In this document: one piece after another, positions 22,544 through 31,453 of the stretch
Numbering within the stretch: the stretch's first letter is position 1
Layout: every line of letters begins with the position of its first letter
Translations under genes and position numbers: made by a program
Notes under the pieces: generated by a model
The model's database searches: none
What the model was told of the DNA's origin: nothing
What the model saw: only the letters and a program-made list of their open reading frames with translations
Assembly (NCBI GenBank): GCA_040217795.1
Contig: JBEHWK010000015.1
Span: 1 to 35,644 of the forward strand
DNA length: 35,644 bases
Direction of reading: 5' to 3'
Source: Clostridium_T sp040217795
Lineage (GTDB): Bacteria > Bacillota > Clostridia > Clostridiales > Clostridiaceae

Positions 22544-23891
22544 AATTTTGAATGGAATTTTCGTAGTATTCTTTTCCGAGCATTACCAAGGTTTTCTCAT
22601 TATTCAGCAGAGGATCATCAAGAACCCTGGCCATTAAGTAATCCAATATAATGCCAAGTTTTTTTCCTGGGTTAAGACCTAAGGCTTCCATGAGTATTTT
22701 TCCATTTATTTTTAAATCCTTGATACTTAATGGTACATTTGAATCTAATATCTCCCTGGTTCTGTTTTCTGTGTAATTCAGGTATTCCAAGAATTCATTG
22801 GAAACTGTTGAAGAAAAAATATCTGCACTCTGTAGTTCGTACAAATCGAAAATTAAATCCTTGCCAACTCTATTTATAAGTTTTTTTATAGATAAGTCAG
22901 TTGGATTAATTAAGATGTTCATATGCTCCTTAATTAAAATTGAAACTTTATCTATTGTATTATTATCAAAACGAAGTTTTTTTAATATTTTCTTGGATAT
23001 TTCAGAACTAAGGTTTTCATGATTATAAAAATGCCCATAACCATCGCTGCCTAAAGCAAAACAACCAGGTTTCCCAATATCATGAAGCAATGAAGCCAAC
23101 CTTAAGTGAATGCTGTTTGGAACCTTTTCCATTACTGACAGTGTATGTTCAAACAAGTCCTTCTTGTGATAAGATACTCTTTCATCAAATCCTATCAGTG
23201 CGTGTAAATCGCTTAAAACAAGCTTCAGTATTCCTGAAGAGTTTAACAGCCTTATACCTCGGGATGGACTGGGGGAAGTGATGATTTTAGTAATCTCGTC
23301 TCTGATACGCTCAGAACTGATATTTAAAATCAGCGGACAATTACGTTTGATTGCAGAAAAAGTATTTTTTTCTATATCAAACCCTAGTTGGCAGGAAAAT
23401 CTTATTGCCCTCAGCATTCTCAGGGCATCTTCCTGAAATCTCTTATCAGGGTCACCTACTGTATGAATAAGTTTTAAATCCAAGTCCTTCTTGCCATTAA
23501 AAAAGTCAACAAGCCCATACTTTTCATTATATGCAAAAGCATTAATGGTAAAATCCCTTCTTGCAAGATCTTCTTTTAAAGTAGATACAAATTTGATTTT
23601 GTGAGGTCTTCTGTTATCTTTATATTCTCCATCAACCCGGTAGGTTGTAATTTCAAAGGGGATAGAGTTCTCTATTACCGTCACTGTTCCGTGTTTAATA
23701 CCTGTAGGAATAGTTTTATGAAAGATTTGAATTACGTCCTCAGGAAGTGCATTAGTGGTTATATCAAAATCTTTTGGTTCTATGGACAACAAAGAATCAC
23801 GTACTGAGCCCCCAACTAAAAATCCCTCAAAACCATGTTTTTTCAAGGTGTTTATTATATATTTGACCTCTTCAGGATAAGAAATAACCAT
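22542..23891 (-). CDS. cca: CCA tRNA nucleotidyltransferase / poly(A) polymerase family
   Basis: 449 aa. Class II nucleotidyltransferase head: LVGGSVRD followed by the metal-binding D41-x-D43 in KDFDITTNA. Next come RRDFTINAFAYN and the RNA-binding block RFQEDALRMLRAIRF. A middle HD domain has LLHDIGKPGC and a C-terminal helical part follows. It adds or repairs the 3' CCA of tRNAs; poly(A) polymerases look similar, so that remains possible. All seven visible tRNA genes with an intact 3' end already encode CCA, which points to repair rather than synthesis. The ATG at 23891 has GGAGGTT upstream on its strand. Confidence 0.9.
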   Translation of the reverse strand: MVISYPEEVKYIINTLKKHGFEGFLVGGSVRDSLLSIEPKDFDITTNALPEDVIQIFHKTIPTGIKHGTVTVIENSIPFEITTYRVDGEYKDNRRPHKIKFVSTLKEDLARRDFTINAFAYNEKYGLVDFFNGKKDLDLKLIHTVGDPDKRFQEDALRMLRAIRFSCQLGFDIEKNTFSAIKRNCPLILNISSERIRDEITKIITSPSPSRGIRLLNSSGILKLVLSDLHALIGFDERVSYHKKDLFEHTLSVMEKVPNSIHLRLASLLHDIGKPGCFALGSDGYGHFYNHENLSSEISKKILKKLRFDNNTIDKVSILIKEHMNILINPTDLSIKKLINRVGKDLIFDLYELQSADIFSSTVSNEFLEYLNYTENRTREILDSNVPLSIKDLKINGKILMEALGLNPGKKLGIILDYLMARVLDDPLLNNEKTLVMLGKEYYENSIQN

Positions 23892-23930
23892 AGAATAACC
23901 TCCTAGAATCTTATAAGCTTATTCTACTAT

Positions 23931-23963
23931 AAAAAAAACTGCCTTTAAAGATGTAATAAGCAG
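23931..23963 (-). terminator. Probable terminator of the L,D-transpeptidase gene
   Basis: On the minus strand CTGCTT pairs with AAGGCAG (one wobble), followed by eight T (plus strand 23931-23938). The stem is short. Confidence 0.5.
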
Positions 23964-23977
23964 CTTCAGTGAAGTAC

Positions 23978-25162
23978 CTAATTAATTATAATGGAAGTTC
24001 CTTTAGTTACTGTGTCGTACAGCCACTTTGAATCATCCAATGAAAGACGGACACAACCATGAGATAACGGAGATCCCAATGATGGGTCTATTACTGTTGT
24101 CTTGTCAACTTCAAAGGGCACTGAATGGAAAAGGTAATTTCCTTTAAATTGAATCCAGTACTTTGCTCCCTGTTTATATTTTTCAGAATAAAACCATTCA
24201 CCCTTGGATTCCACCTGAAACTTTCCGGTGGGGGTGTCATTTTCCTCTTTTCCTGTGGAACAGGAAAATGTTTTTAATATGTTCCAATTATTCTTTTTAC
24301 CTTTAAAAACATATGTTTTTTGTTTTGAAATATTGACATATATCAAGTAATCATTAGAACTGGTCAGGTTAAAAGAATTAATATTACTCAGGGTTATTGA
24401 TGAAATTGAAGGAAGTGCAGAGGCTGCCTTTGAATCATCGTTATTGTTGACATTTGCCAGATAATCAGCTCTTTGATTTTCATAGGATGAAATACGTTCA
24501 GAGATGTCTTTATCATCCTTAAAATATTTATCCAGAGTTGATTTTATAAGGTTAATTGCATCTGTGTAATATTTTTCAGATGCTAAACTTTCAGCCTTGT
24601 CTAAGGTGGCAGCTTTAAGTTTGTTTAACGACTCCTTTTGGTAATTCAAAGAAGATTTATAGTTTGAGTCAAATTCTGATATTTTTGAAAAACTTTCTAA
24701 TGCATTAATGAAATTCGAATTGTTGAATTCATCTAAGCCTGAATGATAATTATTAATAGATTCCTTAATTGAGGGTAAAGTAGCCTTAAAATCTTCTATC
24801 TCACTTAAAAAATAACCATATTGATTTACCTGGGACAATAAATACAGGGTCTCATTTTCTGAAATGCTTCCATTTTTATATGATGAAACAGTATTGTTAA
24901 AGAAATCCCCAAGGTAATTTTTTAAGTCTTTGCTGAACATTAAGGCTTTCATGGGATTGTATTTTTCACCAGAAACAGCAAGGTTATTGGCTGAAGCATA
25001 GTCACCATTATTGAATCTGATGTTAAAATCACTGACTAAATCATTATAGTTTTTTACTGATAAAACAACTAAAGCTGTACAAATGGTTAAAATTAATACA
25101 TAAAGGGCAATAAAAACTTTGCATTTTTTTATGTTTAATCCAAAAGAAAAAAATTTATTCAT
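23978..25162 (-). CDS. Membrane-anchored L,D-transpeptidase (YkuD)
   Basis: 394 aa from ATG 25162, which has GAGG 8 bp upstream; the open frame reaches a TTG two codons earlier. A short basic start and one hydrophobic helix (~13-36) form a signal anchor. Residues ~40-240 are helical, Asn/Ser/Lys-rich and read like TPR-type repeats (e.g. FNNGDYASANNLAVSGEKY, FINALESFSKISEFDSNYK). The C-terminal ~140 residues are a YkuD domain with DTPTGKFQV and the catalytic SHGCVRLS (Cys ~370). It makes 3-3 cross-links in peptidoglycan or attaches proteins, outside the membrane. Confidence 0.92.
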   Translation of the reverse strand: MNKFFSFGLNIKKCKVFIALYVLILTICTALVVLSVKNYNDLVSDFNIRFNNGDYASANNLAVSGEKYNPMKALMFSKDLKNYLGDFFNNTVSSYKNGSISENETLYLLSQVNQYGYFLSEIEDFKATLPSIKESINNYHSGLDEFNNSNFINALESFSKISEFDSNYKSSLNYQKESLNKLKAATLDKAESLASEKYYTDAINLIKSTLDKYFKDDKDISERISSYENQRADYLANVNNNDDSKAASALPSISSITLSNINSFNLTSSNDYLIYVNISKQKTYVFKGKKNNWNILKTFSCSTGKEENDTPTGKFQVESKGEWFYSEKYKQGAKYWIQFKGNYLFHSVPFEVDKTTVIDPSLGSPLSHGCVRLSLDDSKWLYDTVTKGTSIIIN

Positions 25163-25298
25163 ATTCAAAACCTCAAAAAACTAAAATTTATAATAATTAT
25201 TGACAAAAAATATAGAATTTAAACAAAAATAACATTATAAATTTCTGGACTGGATAAAATAATAAAAAACTAAATTTAATATGTTTGGAGGTTAGGGA

Positions 25299-26072
25299 GT
25301 GAATGTTTTAAAAAAGGTGTATATATGTGCTTTTAATCCAGGAAAATATTATATTTTAATAAGAGAAAAGTTATCCAAAGCTGTTGGATACCTTATTTTA
25401 CTGACTTTAGTTACAGGTATAATAAGTTACATAAGACCGGCATTTGATTACTACAAATTCATGACGCTGGTTGAAAGTGAAATAAACAATGATTTTCCTG
25501 AATTTGTTCTTCATAATGGGGTATTGGACGTCAAGGAAGAGGAACCTATAATAATTACCAAAGAAAATAAGCCCCCGATAATAATAGATACTTCAGGTAA
25601 AACTTCAGTATCAGTTATGAATAATTACAGGGAATGTATATTAATATTAAGAAAGGAGGTATATTACAAAAAGGATGGTGGTAAAATTGATAAGGCTTCA
25701 TTTGAACTATTGGATGATATGTATTTAGATAAGAAGAAGACTCAGGAAAGCATCCCTATGCTGAAAAATGCAGCATTTCTAATAATATTCTTAGCACCTG
25801 CATTAAATATAATCCTCAATCTGTTTTTAGCATTAACAGTATCATTAGCAGGAATTATGTTCAACTGTATGATACAATGTCCATTAACTTATAAAACTAT
25901 ATATAAGATATCAATCTACTCCCTGACATCATCAATTGTATTAGGGGCAATTTTGAAGGGAAGTGAATTATCTATAAGCTTCAGGTATTATGTGTTTATA
26001 TTTTTAGGTGCAGTATATGTAATAATTGCAATTATAAAGGGATTAAACAAAATAACTGAAAATATAGAATGA
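25299..26072 (+). CDS. DUF1189 membrane protein (paralog 1)
   Basis: 257 aa starting at GTG 25299 with GGAGGT 6 bp upstream. There is an N-terminal hydrophobic helix (~28-45), an extracytoplasmic-looking middle (~50-165) with the DUF1189 signature pieces FVLHNGVLDV and PPIIIDTSG, and about four C-terminal hydrophobic helices (~163-250). DUF1189 proteins are of unknown function. The next gene is a paralog with the same layout, 67 bp away. The upstream gene is divergent. Confidence 0.8.
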   Translation: MNVLKKVYICAFNPGKYYILIREKLSKAVGYLILLTLVTGIISYIRPAFDYYKFMTLVESEINNDFPEFVLHNGVLDVKEEEPIIITKENKPPIIIDTSGKTSVSVMNNYRECILILRKEVYYKKDGGKIDKASFELLDDMYLDKKKTQESIPMLKNAAFLIIFLAPALNIILNLFLALTVSLAGIMFNCMIQCPLTYKTIYKISIYSLTSSIVLGAILKGSELSISFRYYVFIFLGAVYVIIAIIKGLNKITENIE

Positions 26073-26139
26073 TATGTTTATTTAAGTGTAAATATTGTAT
26101 AATAAGAGTTACATGGAAAATTAAGGGGGATTATTTCAA

Positions 26140-26946
26140 ATGAAGCAATTAAATATATTCAATAAGTTTATATACAGCATAATTGATATAAAAAGTTATT
26201 TAGTATTTTTAAGAGAAAAAACCGCAAATGGGATACTATATATTTTATTATTGAGTATAGTTTTTGGCGGAATTAAAGGATATGGTGCAGCTGGTGAAGT
26301 TAAAACTTATTTTAATAATGCAAGGACATATATTGAACAGAATAAAAGTAATTTTAAACTTCAGAATGGAAAGATGACAATTGGTGATAAAGCTATATTA
26401 AAGGAAGATGGAAACACCTTATTATTTATAGATACAAGTTATGATTACAGTCAATATGACCAAAAAAAACTGGCTCAATTGAATTTGGAGAATTACCTGA
26501 CATCAACGCTTATATTCAGAGACATGATGATAATAAACAACAATGGAAAACAGACAGTAGAAAAATTTTCGGATTTCAACTTCAATATAGATGCTGATAT
26601 GGCAATCAGTTTATTATCTTCAACAAATATAGTAAGTGCAGCATTAATTACAATTATAGTTTTACAAGGATTTATAGGGAATTTACTATTGGCAGTAATT
26701 TTAGCAGTTACAGGCCTTGCTTCTGCCTACTGGTTAAAATCGAAGATCAGGTTTAAAGGGTTATATAGAATTTCTCTGTATGCTTTAACCTTGCCTATAA
26801 TTATGGATATGGTTTTATTCTTACTCAAGGTATCAGTGCCATTTTTTGATATTATATACTTTGTCATAGCTTTAACATATGTACAAAAAGCAATTAAACT
26901 TATTAATACCGAAGTATCAGAGGAAGAGCTTTTTATCATCGGATAA
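26140..26946 (+). CDS. DUF1189 membrane protein (paralog 2)
   Basis: 268 aa from ATG 26140, with AAGGGGG upstream. Same architecture as the preceding gene: an N-terminal helix (~28-45), a middle domain with FKLQNGKMTI and TLLFIDTSYDYSQ, then C-terminal hydrophobic helices. Sequence identity to its neighbour is low by eye, so the duplication is old. A TATAAT at 26098-26103 may be its own -10. The function is unknown; the pair may form a heteromer. pepT starts 33 bp downstream. Confidence 0.8.
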   Translation: MKQLNIFNKFIYSIIDIKSYLVFLREKTANGILYILLLSIVFGGIKGYGAAGEVKTYFNNARTYIEQNKSNFKLQNGKMTIGDKAILKEDGNTLLFIDTSYDYSQYDQKKLAQLNLENYLTSTLIFRDMMIINNNGKQTVEKFSDFNFNIDADMAISLLSSTNIVSAALITIIVLQGFIGNLLLAVILAVTGLASAYWLKSKIRFKGLYRISLYALTLPIIMDMVLFLLKVSVPFFDIIYFVIALTYVQKAIKLINTEVSEEELFIIG

Positions 26947-26979
26947 TTTAAGAAAATATGTTTGAATGGGAGAAAGTAA

Positions 26980-28203
26980 ATGAAAAAAGTACAAGGTAGA
27001 TTTTTAAAATATGTTAAAATAAATACCACTGCAGATGAAAGTTCAGGGACTACCCCAAGTTTTGCCGGAGAATTAAACTTAGCAAGGGTTTTACAGCAGG
27101 AGCTTTCAGATTTAGGCCTTATAAATGTCCATATGTGTGAACATGGGTATGTATATGGGACTCTTCCTTCCAATCTTCATAAAGATGTTCCGGTTATAGG
27201 ATTTATTTCACACATGGACACATCTCCTGATATGACTGGAGAAAATGTAAATCCACAAGTAATTGACTATCAGGGGGGAGACATATTGCTGAACTCAGAG
27301 AAAAATATAATACTTTCTCTAAAAGAATTTCCTGAGTTGGAAATATATAATGGTAAAACTCTTATAACAACAGATGGAACTACACTTTTAGGAGCAGATG
27401 ACAAGGCAGGAATTTCAGAAATAATGACAGCTTTGGAATATCTTCAGGAGCATCCTGAAATGAAACATGGAGAAGTAAGGATTGCTTTCACTCCGGATGA
27501 AGAGATAGGAGAAGGAACTAAGTTCTTCAATATACAAAAGTTTGGAGCCAGATATGCTTATACTGTAGACGGTGGATCATTAGGAGAACTGGAGTATGAG
27601 AATTTTAACGCTGCAAGTGCAAAGGTCACAGTAAAAGGAAGAAATGTTCATCCGGGATATGCATATAAAAAGATGATAAACTCAATGAAGATTGCAATGG
27701 AGTATGATCAGCTTCTGCCTGAAGAGCAGGTGCCGGAAAAAACTACGGGGTACCAGGGTTTTTTTCATCTGACAGATGTAAAGGGTAATGTGGAAGAAAC
27801 AGTTCTTAGCTATATATTAAGAGATTTTTCTTTGGATGGATATAAAAATAGAATTAATCTTATGGAAGAAAAGGCTAAGGAGATAAATGAAAAATATGGC
27901 CCGGATTCAGTTAAGGTTGAAATAACTGAAAGTTATAGAAATATGAAGGAGAAGATTGAGCCTGTAATGTTTATAGTGGATAATGCAAAAATGGCTATGG
28001 AAATGGCTGGTGTAACTCCTGACATAAGACCTATAAGAGGAGGAACAGATGGAGCAAGGCTTTCCTTTATGGGAATCCCTGCACCTAACATATTTACGGG
28101 TGGAGAAAACTTCCATGGAAAATATGAATATATTCCTGTAGAATCTATGGAGAAATCTGTAGAAGTTATTTTAAACATAATTAAAATTTATGCTGATAAT
28201 TAG
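26980..28203 (+). CDS. pepT: Peptidase T (tripeptide aminopeptidase)
   Basis: 407 aa, normal PepT length, an M20 metallopeptidase of the cytoplasm. The zinc ligands and catalytic residues are visible: H78-x-D80 in GFISHMDTSPD, LLGADDKAG (bridging Asp), PDEEIGEGT (catalytic Glu plus ligand), VDGGSLGE and a late His in FHGKYEY. It removes N-terminal residues from tripeptides. ATG 26980 follows GGGAG. It is probably read together with the DUF1189 genes. Confidence 0.96.
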   Translation: MKKVQGRFLKYVKINTTADESSGTTPSFAGELNLARVLQQELSDLGLINVHMCEHGYVYGTLPSNLHKDVPVIGFISHMDTSPDMTGENVNPQVIDYQGGDILLNSEKNIILSLKEFPELEIYNGKTLITTDGTTLLGADDKAGISEIMTALEYLQEHPEMKHGEVRIAFTPDEEIGEGTKFFNIQKFGARYAYTVDGGSLGELEYENFNAASAKVTVKGRNVHPGYAYKKMINSMKIAMEYDQLLPEEQVPEKTTGYQGFFHLTDVKGNVEETVLSYILRDFSLDGYKNRINLMEEKAKEINEKYGPDSVKVEITESYRNMKEKIEPVMFIVDNAKMAMEMAGVTPDIRPIRGGTDGARLSFMGIPAPNIFTGGENFHGKYEYIPVESMEKSVEVILNIIKIYADN

Positions 28204-28213
28204 TATTTAAAGC

Positions 28214-28256
28214 AATAAAAAAAAGAGGTATCGTGATTAAGACCTCTTTTTTTATT
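28214..28256. terminator. Bidirectional terminator, pepT / DUF6465
   Basis: AATAAAAAAAAGAGGT (28214-28229) and ACCTCTTTTTTTATT (28242-28256) pair, giving T-runs on both strands between convergent genes. Confidence 0.92.
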
Positions 28257-28271
28257 ACTTTGATTTTGAAA

Positions 28272-28646
28272 TTAATCAATATCAACAACCACTGTATCTG
28301 TTCCATTAATAACAGCATACACCTTATTCTCATCAATATTGTAATACATTTCCAAGTTTTTTACTTTCAGCAAATCAACATTTCCTTCAAGTTTTGAGTA
28401 AACCTTAGCAGTCAAGTCTTCTTGAGATATCTGTTTTCCATTAAATTGAATAAATAATTCTGGTTTTAAAGTTGCTTTTTTTGCTCTTCTGGCAGTTTTC
28501 TTAACAACTTTTTCCCCTTCTTCAGCTAATGCATCAACTGTATCTTTTACGCCATCAACAGCTTTTGATACTTTTCTTGATGTTTTCTTAGCTGCGCTCT
28601 TTACTTCATCAATTGCTTCATCAACAACTTTTTTTCTTGGTGACAT
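28272..28646 (-). CDS. DUF6465 protein with histone H1-like Lys/Ala-rich N-terminus
   Basis: 124 aa from ATG 28646 (AGGAGTG 6 bp upstream on its strand; a GTG three codons earlier is inside the ribosome site). Residues ~1-62 are rich in Lys and Ala with KK/RR repeats (VKSAAKKTSRKVSKAV, VVKKTARRAKKA), resembling H1-like or phasin-like helices. Residues ~63-124 are a compact domain ending VYAVINGTDTVVVDID, matching DUF6465 as known from Clostridia. Nucleic-acid or polyphosphate binding by the tail is only a guess from charge. It is a single gene reading leftward. Confidence 0.8.
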   Translation of the reverse strand: MSPRKKVVDEAIDEVKSAAKKTSRKVSKAVDGVKDTVDALAEEGEKVVKKTARRAKKATLKPELFIQFNGKQISQEDLTAKVYSKLEGNVDLLKVKNLEMYYNIDENKVYAVINGTDTVVVDID

Positions 28647-28941
28647 ATGACTCACTCCTTTTCCATTGAACTTGGTTTAATTATACATTAATGAAAACCA
28701 TTTGTAAATAAGGCAGGTTTGTAGTCTGGTTATTGGGTAGAGTTTCGATGGTAAAATGCAGCAATCGAAGTAGATTTTGGAACCATGGATTAAGAATGAT
28801 CAGATAAGGAATTCATAAGAACTGCGGAGTTTAAAGAAAGCAATAGAAATATATAGACAAAATTTACAAATTATTGTAATATTATATGTAAGTGTTAGAC
28901 TAATAATAGTCACAGCAATTAATAAGGGAGAGTATTGTGCC

Positions 28942-29811
28942 ATGATTGAATTAAATGATGATTCAAACTTACATGAGATGCTTGGAGATACGTTGGCTGA
29001 TTATGAAAAAGAGGTAAACTTATGCAAAGACCTTAATGGGATAAGGGAGGATTTTATTTTAAATATCGCACATGACTTAAGAACCCATTTAAACGTAATT
29101 TTAAGTATTCTGCAACTTCTTAATATAAAGAAAGAAGTATTAAATATAAATGATGAGAATTGGAAGGAATACTCTAAGACTATAAAAAAGAGCTGCTATA
29201 AGATGTTGAAGCTCATAAACAATTTAATTGATGTAACTAAATTGGAGAATAATTACTTTGTTTGTAATAAAGAAAATTTAGATATCGTAAGTCTTGTAGA
29301 AAATATAGTAACTTCAGTAAATAAATATGCAAGTGAAAAAAATATATCCCTGATTTTTGACACTGATAAGGAAGAATGCTACATGGCTGCAGATCCGGAG
29401 GTTATAGACAGAATTGTAATGAACCTGCTTTCAAATGCTATAAAATTTTCACCTAACAATTCAGAGATATTGGTAACTATGACCGTTAATGAAAATGATG
29501 TTTCAATAGAGTTTAAAGATCAGGGGCCAGGGATTCCTGACAATGAAATGAGATTAATATTTAACAGATTTCATAAGGTAGTTAAAAATGTTACTTCAGA
29601 GTATGAGGGAAACGGTATAGGGCTGAATTTAGTATATAATTTGGTAAAAACTCATCAGGGAAGTATATCTGTATATAATAACGAGGACAAAGGGTGCAGT
29701 TTTGTTGTTAAGCTGCCAAGAAGTATTTGCAAAGAAGGAAAGATTAACAGGAAAGTAAAGTCAAATACAAAAGTTGAGGTGCTGGAAATAGAATTTTCGG
29801 ATATTTACTAA
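28942..29811 (+). CDS. Orphan soluble sensor histidine kinase
   Basis: 289 aa without membrane segment or recognisable sensor. The HisKA dimerisation helix holds the H-box NIAHDLRTHLNVI with H44 as phospho-acceptor; the usual Pro of this box is replaced by H49. The HATPase domain is complete: N-box MNLLSNAIKFSP, G1 DQGPGIPDNEM, F-box IFNRFHKV and G2 GNGIGLNLV. The first ~33 residues are acidic and probably helical. No response regulator is adjacent. The start ATG 28942 has AAGGGAG 12 bp upstream. It probably receives its signal through a partner protein or phosphorelay. Confidence 0.88.
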   Translation: MIELNDDSNLHEMLGDTLADYEKEVNLCKDLNGIREDFILNIAHDLRTHLNVILSILQLLNIKKEVLNINDENWKEYSKTIKKSCYKMLKLINNLIDVTKLENNYFVCNKENLDIVSLVENIVTSVNKYASEKNISLIFDTDKEECYMAADPEVIDRIVMNLLSNAIKFSPNNSEILVTMTVNENDVSIEFKDQGPGIPDNEMRLIFNRFHKVVKNVTSEYEGNGIGLNLVYNLVKTHQGSISVYNNEDKGCSFVVKLPRSICKEGKINRKVKSNTKVEVLEIEFSDIY

Positions 29812-29819
29812 CTGATGTA

Positions 29820-29849
29820 TTGACTTTATAAAATTATGTATGGTAATAT
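29820..29849 (+). promoter_or_regulatory. Promoter of tRNA-Arg(ACG)
   Basis: TTGACT (29820-29825), an 18-bp spacer and TAATAT (29844-29849) preceded by TGG, an extended -10. The tRNA starts 22 bp downstream. Confidence 0.65.
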
Positions 29850-29871
29850 TAGACTTGTTAATTGAATACTT

Positions 29872-29948
29872 GCGGCGATAGCTCAGCTGGATAGAGCATT
29901 TGACTACGGATCAAAGGGTCGGGAGTTCGAATCTTCTTCGCCGCACCA
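29872..29948 (+). tRNA. tRNA-Arg (ACG)
   Basis: 77 nt, acceptor GCGGCGA/TCGCCGC, discriminator A, encoded CCA. Anticodon loop CTACGGA gives ACG (A34 expected to become inosine). Confidence 0.97.
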
Positions 29949-29976
29949 AACCAAAGGTGGTTAGGCTTGCAAAAAC

Positions 29977-30021
29977 GCTTGTTTATCCACTTTTTTATTT
30001 TGTGGTAAACAAGCTTTTTTT
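29977..30021 (+). terminator. Terminator after tRNA-Arg(ACG)
   Basis: GCTTGTTTATCCAC (29977-29990) pairs with GTGGTAAACAAGC (30002-30014), one bulge, then a T-run. Confidence 0.88.
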
Positions 30022-30429
30022 ATTAATAACACAACTAATTTAAAGAAGAGCAAATCCTGCTTAAAAATAGAGATTTAAATAACTTTCTAATGGAAAAGAA
30101 TTTGAAGATGGTATCAAAAAATGGTAATATATTGTTTGTTGATTAAGTGTTTTATCATAAATGTAGAATTTAATCTATATTTATGAATTTTTTTTGGTGA
30201 TGCTTAACATTTAACTGGAAGAATGGTTGTTAAATAATGTATAATAGTATTGTTAATCCTATACAGGCAGGAATAGATAAAAGCAATTTTTGAAAACATA
30301 TAAATACTAAGCTTACGACTATAGAGTACTATGATGAACTGGCAGGAGAACAATCAATAGCGAATTTATCCAATGCAGGGTAATTCAAAAAACAGAATAA
30401 TTAACTTAAACAAGGGGGCAAGTAAAATA
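30022..30429. other. Intergenic stretch before fructokinase
   Basis: About 400 bp of very A+T-rich sequence. The only notable items are a TATAAT at 30240-30245 without a clear -35, TGAAAACATATA near 30292 that recalls the left half of the cre-like sites but lacks CG, and a 29-codon open stretch without start codon ending at the stop before 30384. I see no convincing gene, RNA or operator. Confidence 0.6.
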
Positions 30430-31410
30430 ATGAAAGATACTGTTTACGCGATCGGAGAAGCACTTATTGATTTTATACCTGATAGAAAAGGGGTTCCTTT
30501 AAAAGATGTAATTTCTTTTGAAAGGGTAGCTGGAGGAGCTCCTGCAAATGTAGCAGCAGCTGTTGCTAGATTAGGAGGAAAGTCAGCGTTAATAACTAAA
30601 CTTGGAGAAGATGCTTTTGGAGACCACATAGTAGAAGTATTAAAAGATGCAGGTGTGGATACATCAAAGATTTCAAGAACAAGTGAAGTAAACACTGCAT
30701 TAGCTTTTGTATCATTAAAAGAAGATGGAAACAGGGATTTCTCTTTTTACAGAAATCCAAGTGCAGATATGACTTTAAGTGACTCTGAGGTACAGGAAGA
30801 ATGGTTTGATAATTGTCATACATTACATTTTTGTTCAGTAGACCTGATAGAATGTCCAATGAAATATGCTCATAAGAAAGCCATAGAAACAGCTTTGAAA
30901 AAGGGATCCATAGTAAGTTTTGATCCGAACGTAAGACTTCCTTTATGGAAGAATCCTGAAGACTGCAGAAATACTATTTTAGAATTTTTGCCATATGCAC
31001 ATGTAATAAAAATATCAGATGAGGAATTGGACTTTATTACAGGATACTCTGATATAGAAAAGGCAAAAGAGGTAATATTCAAAGGGAACTGCAAGGTACT
31101 CATATACACTAAAGGTGGCGAAGGTGCTGAAATATATACAAAAGATTCAATGGTATCAGTAAAAGGCTTAAAAACAAATGTTGTTGATACAACTGGAGCA
31201 GGAGACTCATTCATAGGATCATTTTTATTCAGCCTTCTGAATGATAAAGTTGATCTTGAGGAATTAGGTACCATTTCAGGTGAAAAGCTGGAAAAATATC
31301 TTTCGTTCTCAAATTATTATGCAGGAAATACCACAACTAAAAAGGGAGCCATAGGGTCAATGGCAGACATAGCAGAAATTGAGAAGTATATCCAAAGCTT
31401 TGAAAAATAA
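30430..31410 (+). CDS. scrK: Fructokinase, PfkB/ribokinase family
   Basis: 326 aa from ATG 30430, with AAGGGGGC upstream; the frame is open from 30373 but that start lacks a site. PfkB signatures: AGGAPANVAAAVARLGG near the N-terminus (sugar binding) and DTTGAGDSFIGSF near the C-terminus, with the catalytic Asp. EALIDFIP at the start is typical of fructokinases of the ScrK type. It phosphorylates fructose to fructose-6-phosphate with ATP. No sucrose transporter or hydrolase is next to it, so the fructose source is elsewhere and another hexose is possible. Confidence 0.88.
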   Translation: MKDTVYAIGEALIDFIPDRKGVPLKDVISFERVAGGAPANVAAAVARLGGKSALITKLGEDAFGDHIVEVLKDAGVDTSKISRTSEVNTALAFVSLKEDGNRDFSFYRNPSADMTLSDSEVQEEWFDNCHTLHFCSVDLIECPMKYAHKKAIETALKKGSIVSFDPNVRLPLWKNPEDCRNTILEFLPYAHVIKISDEELDFITGYSDIEKAKEVIFKGNCKVLIYTKGGEGAEIYTKDSMVSVKGLKTNVVDTTGAGDSFIGSFLFSLLNDKVDLEELGTISGEKLEKYLSFSNYYAGNTTTKKGAIGSMADIAEIEKYIQSFEK

Positions 31411-31417
31411 TGTTAAT

Positions 31418-31447
31418 AAAAAACAGAGGAACACCTCTGTTTTTTTA
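31418..31447. terminator. Bidirectional terminator, fructokinase / psd
   Basis: AAACAGAGG and CCTCTGTTT pair around AACA, with A-runs before and T-runs after, between convergent genes. Confidence 0.9.
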
Positions 31448-31453
31448 TTTAGG

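Noticed and set aside
30297..30383. 29-codon open stretch reading ...EYYDELAGEQSIANLSNAG before the fructokinase gene
   Set aside because: No start codon or ribosome site and no family recognised; could be a gene remnant but cannot be told from chance.
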